Shown: positions 58,301-64,000 of the stretch, piece by piece
Numbering within the stretch: position 1 is the first letter of the stretch
Layout of the letters: each line of letters starts with the position of its first letter
Source: Siphonodentalium dalli
Lineage: Eukaryota > Mollusca > Scaphopoda > Gadilida > Siphonodentaliidae
Direction of reading: 5' to 3'
DNA: 64,000 nt
Assembly (NCBI GenBank): GCA_032622095.1
Contig: CP136068.1
Location: forward strand, 4,253,314 to 4,317,313
The notes under the pieces: generated by a model
Seen by the model: the letters and a program-made list of their open reading frames with translations, nothing else
What the model was told of the DNA's origin: nothing
The model's database searches: none
Program-made: the position numbers and the translations under genes

Positions 58301-61300
58301 GTAGTACATCTAGGTTTTACTGTAGAACATCTAGGTTTTACTGTAGTACATCTAGGTTTTACTGTAGTATATCTAGGTTTTACTGTAGTATATCTAGGTT
58401 TTACTGTAGTACATCTAGGTTTTACTGTAGTACATCTAGGTTTTACTGTAGTACATCTAGGTTTTACTGTAGTACATCTAGGTTTTACTGTAGTACATCT
58501 AGGTTTTACTGTAGTATATCTAGGTTTTACTGTAGTACATCTATGTTTTACTGTAGTACATCTAGGTTTTACTGTAGTATATCTAGGTTTTATTGTAGTA
58601 CATCAAGGTTTTACTGTAGTACATCTAGGTTTTAATGTAGTACATCTAGGTTTTACTGTAGTACATCTAGGTTTTAATGTAGTACATCTAGGTTTTACTG
58701 TAGTACATCTAGGTTTTACTGTAGTACATCTAGGTACATCTAGGTTTTATTGTAGTACATCTAGGTTTTATTGTAGTACATCTAGGTTTTACTGTAGTAC
58801 ATCTAGGTTTTACTGTAGTACATCTAGGTTTTACTGTAGTACATCTAGGTTTTACTGTAGTATATCTAGGTTTTAATGTAGTATATCTAGGTTTTACTGT
58901 AGTATATCTAGGTTTTATTGTAGTATATCTATGTTTTACTGTAGTATATCTAGGTTTTACTGTAGTACATCTAGGTTTTACTGTAGTACATCTAGGTTTT
59001 ACTGTAGTACATCTAGGTTTACTGTAGTATATCTAGGTTTTACTGTAGTACATCTAGGTCTTACTGTAGTACATCTAGGTTCTACTGTAGTACATCTAGG
59101 TTTTACTGTAGTACATCTAGGTTTTATTGTAGTATATCTAGGTTTTACTGTAGTAAATCTAGGTTTTATTGTAGTACATCTAGGTTTTACTGTAGTACAT
59201 CTAGGTTTTACTGTAGTACATCTAGGTTTTACTGTAGAACATCTAGGTTTTACTGTAGTACATCTTGGTTTACTTGTTTTTACTGTAGTACATCTAGGTT
59301 TACTTGGTTTTACTGTAGTACATCTTGGTTTACTTGTTTTTACTGAAGTACATCTAGGTTTTACTGTAGTACATCTAGGTTGTAATGTAGTACATCTAGG
59401 TTTTACTGTAGTACATCTAGGTTTAACTGTAGTACATCTAGGTTTTACTGTAGTACATCTAGGTTTTACTGTAGTACATTTAGGTTTTACTGTAGTACAT
59501 CTAGGTTTTACTGTAGTACATTTAGGTTTTACTGTAGTACATCTAGGTTTTACTGTAGTATATCTAGGTTTTACTGTAGTACATCTAGGTTTTACTGTAG
59601 TACATCTAGGTTTTACTGTAGTACATCTAGGTTTTACTGTAGTATATCTAGGTTTTACTGTAGTATATCTAGGTTTTACTGTAGTACATCTAGGTTTTAC
59701 TGTAGTACATCTAGGTTTTACTGTAGTATATCTAGGTTTTACTGTAGTACATCTAGGTTTTACTGTAGTACATCTAGGTTTTACTGTAGTACATCTAGGT
59801 TTTACTGTAGTACATCTAGGTTTTACTGTAGTATATCTAGGTTTTACTGTAGTATATCTAGGTTTTACTGTAGTACATCTAGGTTTTACTGTAGTACATC
59901 TAGGTTTTACTGTAGTACATCTAGGTTTTACTGTAGTATATCTAGGTTTTACTGTAGTATATCTAGGTTTTACTGTAGTACATCTTGGTTTACTTGTTTT
60001 TACTGTAGTACATCAAGGTTTTACTGTAGTACATCTAGGTTTTACTGTAGTACATCTAGGTTTTACTGTAGTACATCTAGGTTTTACTGTAGTACATCTA
60101 GGTTTTACTGTAGTACATCTAGGTTTACTGTAGTATATCTAGGTTTTACTGTAGTACATCTAGGTTTTACTGTAGTACATCTAGGTTCTACTGTAGTACA
60201 TCTAGGTTTTACTGTAGTACATCTAGGTTTACTGTAGTATATCTAGGTTTTACTGTAGTACATCTAGGTTTTACTGTAGTACATCTAGGTTCTACTGTAG
60301 TACATCTAGGTTTTACTGTAGTACATCTAGGTTTTATTGTAGTACATCTAGGTTTTACTGTAGAACATCTAGGTTTTACTGTAGTACATCTTGGTTTACT
60401 TGTTTTTACTGTAGTACATCTAGGTTTACTTGGTTTTACTGTAGTACATCTTGGTTTACTTGTTTTTACTGAAGTACATCTAGGTTTTACTGTAGTACAT
60501 CTAGGTTGTAATGTAGTACATCTAGGTTTTACTGTAGTACATCTAGGTTTAACTGTAGTACATCTAGGTTTTACTGTAGTACATCTAGGTTTTACTGTAG
60601 TACATTTAGGTTTTACTGTAGTACATCTAGGTTTTACTGTAGTACATTTAGGTTTTACTGTAGTACATCTAGGTTTACTGTAGTATATCTAGGTTTTACT
60701 GTAGTACATCTAGGTTCTACTGTAGTACATCTAGGTTTTACTGTAGTACATCTAGGTTTTATTGTAGTATATCTAGGTTTTACTATAGTACATCTAGGTT
60801 TTATTGTAGTACATCTAGGTTTTACTGTAGTACATCTAGGTTTTACTGTAGTACATCTAGGTTTTACTGTAGAACATCTAGGTTTTACTGTAGTACATCT
60901 TGGTTTACTTGTTTTTACTGTAGTACATCTAGGTTTACTTGGTTTTACTGTAGTACATCTAGGTTTTACTGTAGTACATCTAGGTTTTATTGTAGTACAT
61001 CTAGGTTTTACTGTAGTACATCTAGGTTTTACTGTAGTACATCTAGGTTTTACTGTAGAACATCTAGGTTTTACTGTAGTACATCTTGGTTTACTTGTTT
61101 TTACTGTAGTACATCTAGGTTTTACTGTAGTACATCTAGGTTTTACTGTAGTACATCTAGGTTTTACTGTAGTACATCTAGGTTTTACTGTAGTATATCT
61201 AGGTTTTACTGTAGTACATCTAGGTTTTACTGTAGTACATCTAGGCTTACTGTAGTATATCTAGGTTTTACTGTAGTACATCTAGGTTTTACTGTAGTAC

Positions 61301-64000
61301 ATCTAGGTTTTACTGTAGTACATCTAGGTTTTATTGTAGTATATCTAGGTTTTAATGAAGTACATCTAGGTTTTACTGTAGTACATCTAGGTTTTACTGT
61401 AGTACATCTAGGTTTTATTGTAGTACATCTAGGTTTTAATGAAGTACATCTAGGTTTCACTGTAGTATATCTAGGTTTTACTGTAGTACATCTAGGTTTT
61501 ACTGTAGTACAACTAGGTTTTACTGTAGTAGATCTAGGTTTTACTGTAGTACATCTAGGTTTTACTGTAGTACATCTAGGTTTTACTGTAGTACTCCAAG
61601 GTTTTACTGTAGTACATCTAGGTTTTACTGTAGTACATCTAGGTTTTACTGTAGTACATCTAGGTTTTACTGTAGTACATCTAGGTTTTACTGTAGTACA
61701 ACTAGGTTTTACTGTAGTAGATCTAGGTTTTACTGTAGTACATCTAGGTTTTACTGTAGTACAACTAGGTTTTACTGTAGTAGATCTAGGTTTTACTGTA
61801 GTACAACTAGGTTTTACTGTAGTATATCTAGGTTTTACTGTAGTACTCCAAGGTTTTACTGTAGTACATCTAGGTTTTACTGTAGTAAATCTAGGTTTTA
61901 ATGAAGTACATCTAGGTTTTACTGTAGTATATCTAGGTTTACTGTAGTATATCTAGGTTTTACTGTAGTATATCTAGGTTTTACTGTAGTATATCTAGGT
62001 TTTACTGTAGTACAACTAGGTTTTACTGTAGTATATCTAGGTTTTACTGTAGTATATCTAGGTTTTACTGTAGTACATCTAGGTTTTACTGTAGTATATC
62101 TAGGTTTTACTGTAGTACATCTAGGTTTTACTGTAGTATATCTAGGTTTTACTGTAGTACATCTAGGTTTTACTGTAGTACATCTAGGTTTTACTGTAGT
62201 ACATCTAGGTTTTATTGTAGTATATCTAGGTTTTACTGTAGTACATCTAGGTTTTAATGTAGTACATCTAGGTTTTACTGTAGTACATCTAGGTTTTAAT
62301 GTAGTACATCTAGGTTTACTGTAGTATATCTATATTTTACTGTAGTACATCTAGGTTTTACTGTAGTACATCTAGGTTTTACTGTAGTACATCTAGGTTT
62401 TACTGTAGTATATCTAGGTTTTACTGTAGTATATCTAGGTTTTACTGTAGTACATCTAGGTTTTACTGTAGTACATCTAGGTTTTACTGTAGTACATCTA
62501 GGTTTTACTGTAGTATATCTAGGTTTTACTGTAGTATATCTAGGTTTTACTGTAGTACATCTAGGTTTTACTGTAGTACATCTTGGTTTACTTGTTTTTA
62601 CTGTAGTACATCTAGGTTTTACTGTAGTACATCTAGGTTTTACTGTAGTACATCTAGGTTTTACTGTAGTACATCTAGGTTTTACTGTAGTACATCTAGG
62701 TTTTACTGTAGTATATCTAGGTTTTACTGTAGTATATCTAGGTTTTACTGTAGTACATCTAGGTTTTACTGTAGTACATCTAGGTTTTACTGTAGAACAT
62801 CTAGGTTTTACTGTAGTACATCTAGGTTTTACTGTAGTACATCTAGGTTTTACTGTAGTATATCTAGGTTTTACTGTAGTACATCTAGGTTTTACTGTAG
62901 TACATCTAGGTCTTACTGTAGTACATCTAGGTTTACTGTAGTATATCTAGGTTTTACTGTAGTACATCTAGGTTTTACTGTAGTACATCTAGGTTTTACT
63001 GTAGTACATCTAGGTTTTACTGTAGTATATCTAGGTTTTACTGTAGTACATCTAGGTCTTACTGTAGTACATCTAGGTTTTATTGTAGTACATCTAGGTT
63101 TTACTGTAGTACATCTAGGTTTTACTGTAGTACATCTAGGTTTTACTGTAGTACATCTAGGTTTTACTGTAGTACATCTAGGTTTTATTGTAGTATATCT
63201 AGGTTTTACTGTAGTACATCTAGGTTTTATTGTAGTACATCTAGGTTTTACTGTAGTACATCTAGGTTTTACTGTAGTACATCTAGGTTTTACTGTAGAA
63301 CATCTAGGTTTTACTGTAGTACATCTTGGTTTACTTGTTTTTACTGTGGTACATCTAGGTTTACTTGGTTTTACTGTAGTACATCTTGGTTTACTTGTTT
63401 TTACTGTAGTATATCTAGGTTTTACTGTAGTACATCTAGGTTTTACTGTAGTACATCTAGGTTTTACTGTAGTACATCTAGGTTTTACTGTAGTACATCT
63501 AGGTTGTACTTTAGTACATCTAGGTTTTATTGTAGTACATCTAGGTTTTACTGTAGTACATCTAGGTTTTACTGTAGTACATCTAGGTTTTACTGTAGTA
63601 CATCTAGGTTTTAGTGTAGTACATCTAGGTTTTACTGTAGTACATCTAGGTTTTACTGTAGTACATCTAGGTTTTAGTGTAGTACATCTAGGTTTTACTG
63701 TAGTACATCTAGGTTTTACTGTAGTACATCTAGGTTTTACTGTAGTACATCTAGGTTTACTGTAGTATATCTAGGTTTTACTGTAGTACATCTAGGTTTT
63801 ACTGTAGTACATCTAGGTTTTAATGTAGTATATCTAGGTTTTACTGTAGTACATCTAGGTTTTACTGTAGTACATCTAGGTTTTACTGTAGTACATCTAG
63901 GTTTTACTGTAGTACATCTAGGTTTTACTGTAGAACATCTAGGCTTTACTGTAGTACATCTTGGTTTACTTGTTTTTACTGTAGTACATCTAGGTTTACT
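55341..64000 (+). repeat. 21-bp satellite B, about 412 units, running off the window
   Basis: Unit 'gttttactgtagtacatcta' plus g, period 21 bp, with common variants gtaTatc, gtaAatc, catcAAgg, ttaTTgt and gtagAAcat. Short interruptions 'cttggtttacttgtttttac' recur at about 57,127, 59,265, 60,387, 60,897 and 63,326. A block is repeated with a period of about 2.1 kb ('atatctatgt' at 56,811 and 58,925). Open frames up to 400 codons (heptad FTVVHLG) exist only because 21 is divisible by three. There is no evidence of translation. Confidence 0.98.

Noticed and set aside
55353-63765. Open frames of up to 400 codons with FTVVHLG heptads
   Set aside because: Same cause: the 21-bp period of satellite B. 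Frames end wherever a short unit shifts the register.
1-64000. Centromere or telomere assignment for the satellite blocks
   Set aside because: Nothing in the sequence shows centromeric or telomeric function. No TTAGGG-type repeat is present, and arrays of 3-10 kb are also common in chromosome arms.

Overview
This is a eukaryotic window, AT-rich and made almost entirely of repeats. It holds no intact cellular gene that I can recognise. Several features suggest a marine lophotrochozoan, most likely a bivalve mollusc. Tandem blocks carry the 'agggccataactc' / 'ggacagacagac' signature that I remember from bivalve genomes, there are many small foldback elements with tandem-repeat cores, a tyrosine-recombinase (DIRS-order) retrotransposon is present, and long satellites fill both ends. 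The taxon is inference from these styles, not a database match.

Layout. 1-10,041 is a 65-bp satellite of about 154 units. At its right edge it passes into a pair of hairpins and an inverted copy of its own monomer, then 150-bp and 102-bp tandem repeats (to 11,155). 11,160-14,117 holds dispersed repeats, a small foldback and a tRNA-like sequence. 14,118-16,908 is a 21-bp minisatellite, followed by 35-bp and 55-64-bp tandems (to 17,990). 19,875-24,533 is a large foldback element with 1.3-kb inverted arms around a minisatellite core. 24,534-31,489 is non-coding apart from a TA-flanked MITE and a widely spaced 37-bp inverted repeat.

31,490-45,362 is a tandem segmental duplication of a roughly 4.1-kb unit. 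Copy 1 carries a Mutator-like foldback. Copy 2 carries a 5.0-kb DIRS-order retrotransposon and a mariner-like MITE. Each copy supplies the empty site for the other's insertions, so insertion ends can be read directly.

45,700-47,480 is a frameshifted minus-strand remnant of a multi-copy gene family whose product I can recognise by motif but not name. A probable N-terminal exon lies at 52,337-52,546, and the two are separated by a 4.7-kb element with GGTACTCCAGAGTACC-type palindromes. 54,510-55,245 is a dispersed repeat in which a 29-bp motif has been expanded. From 55,341 to the window end is a second, unrelated 21-bp satellite of about 412 units.

The only recognisable enzymes are those of the DIRS element on the minus strand: a Gag-like/RT segment, RT-RNase H with a downstream methylase-like region, and a tyrosine recombinase. 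Three small lesions break them. The long open frames in the satellites arise because 21 bp is a multiple of three, and they are not annotated as genes. The main theme is repeated generation of tandem arrays inside or beside foldback elements.
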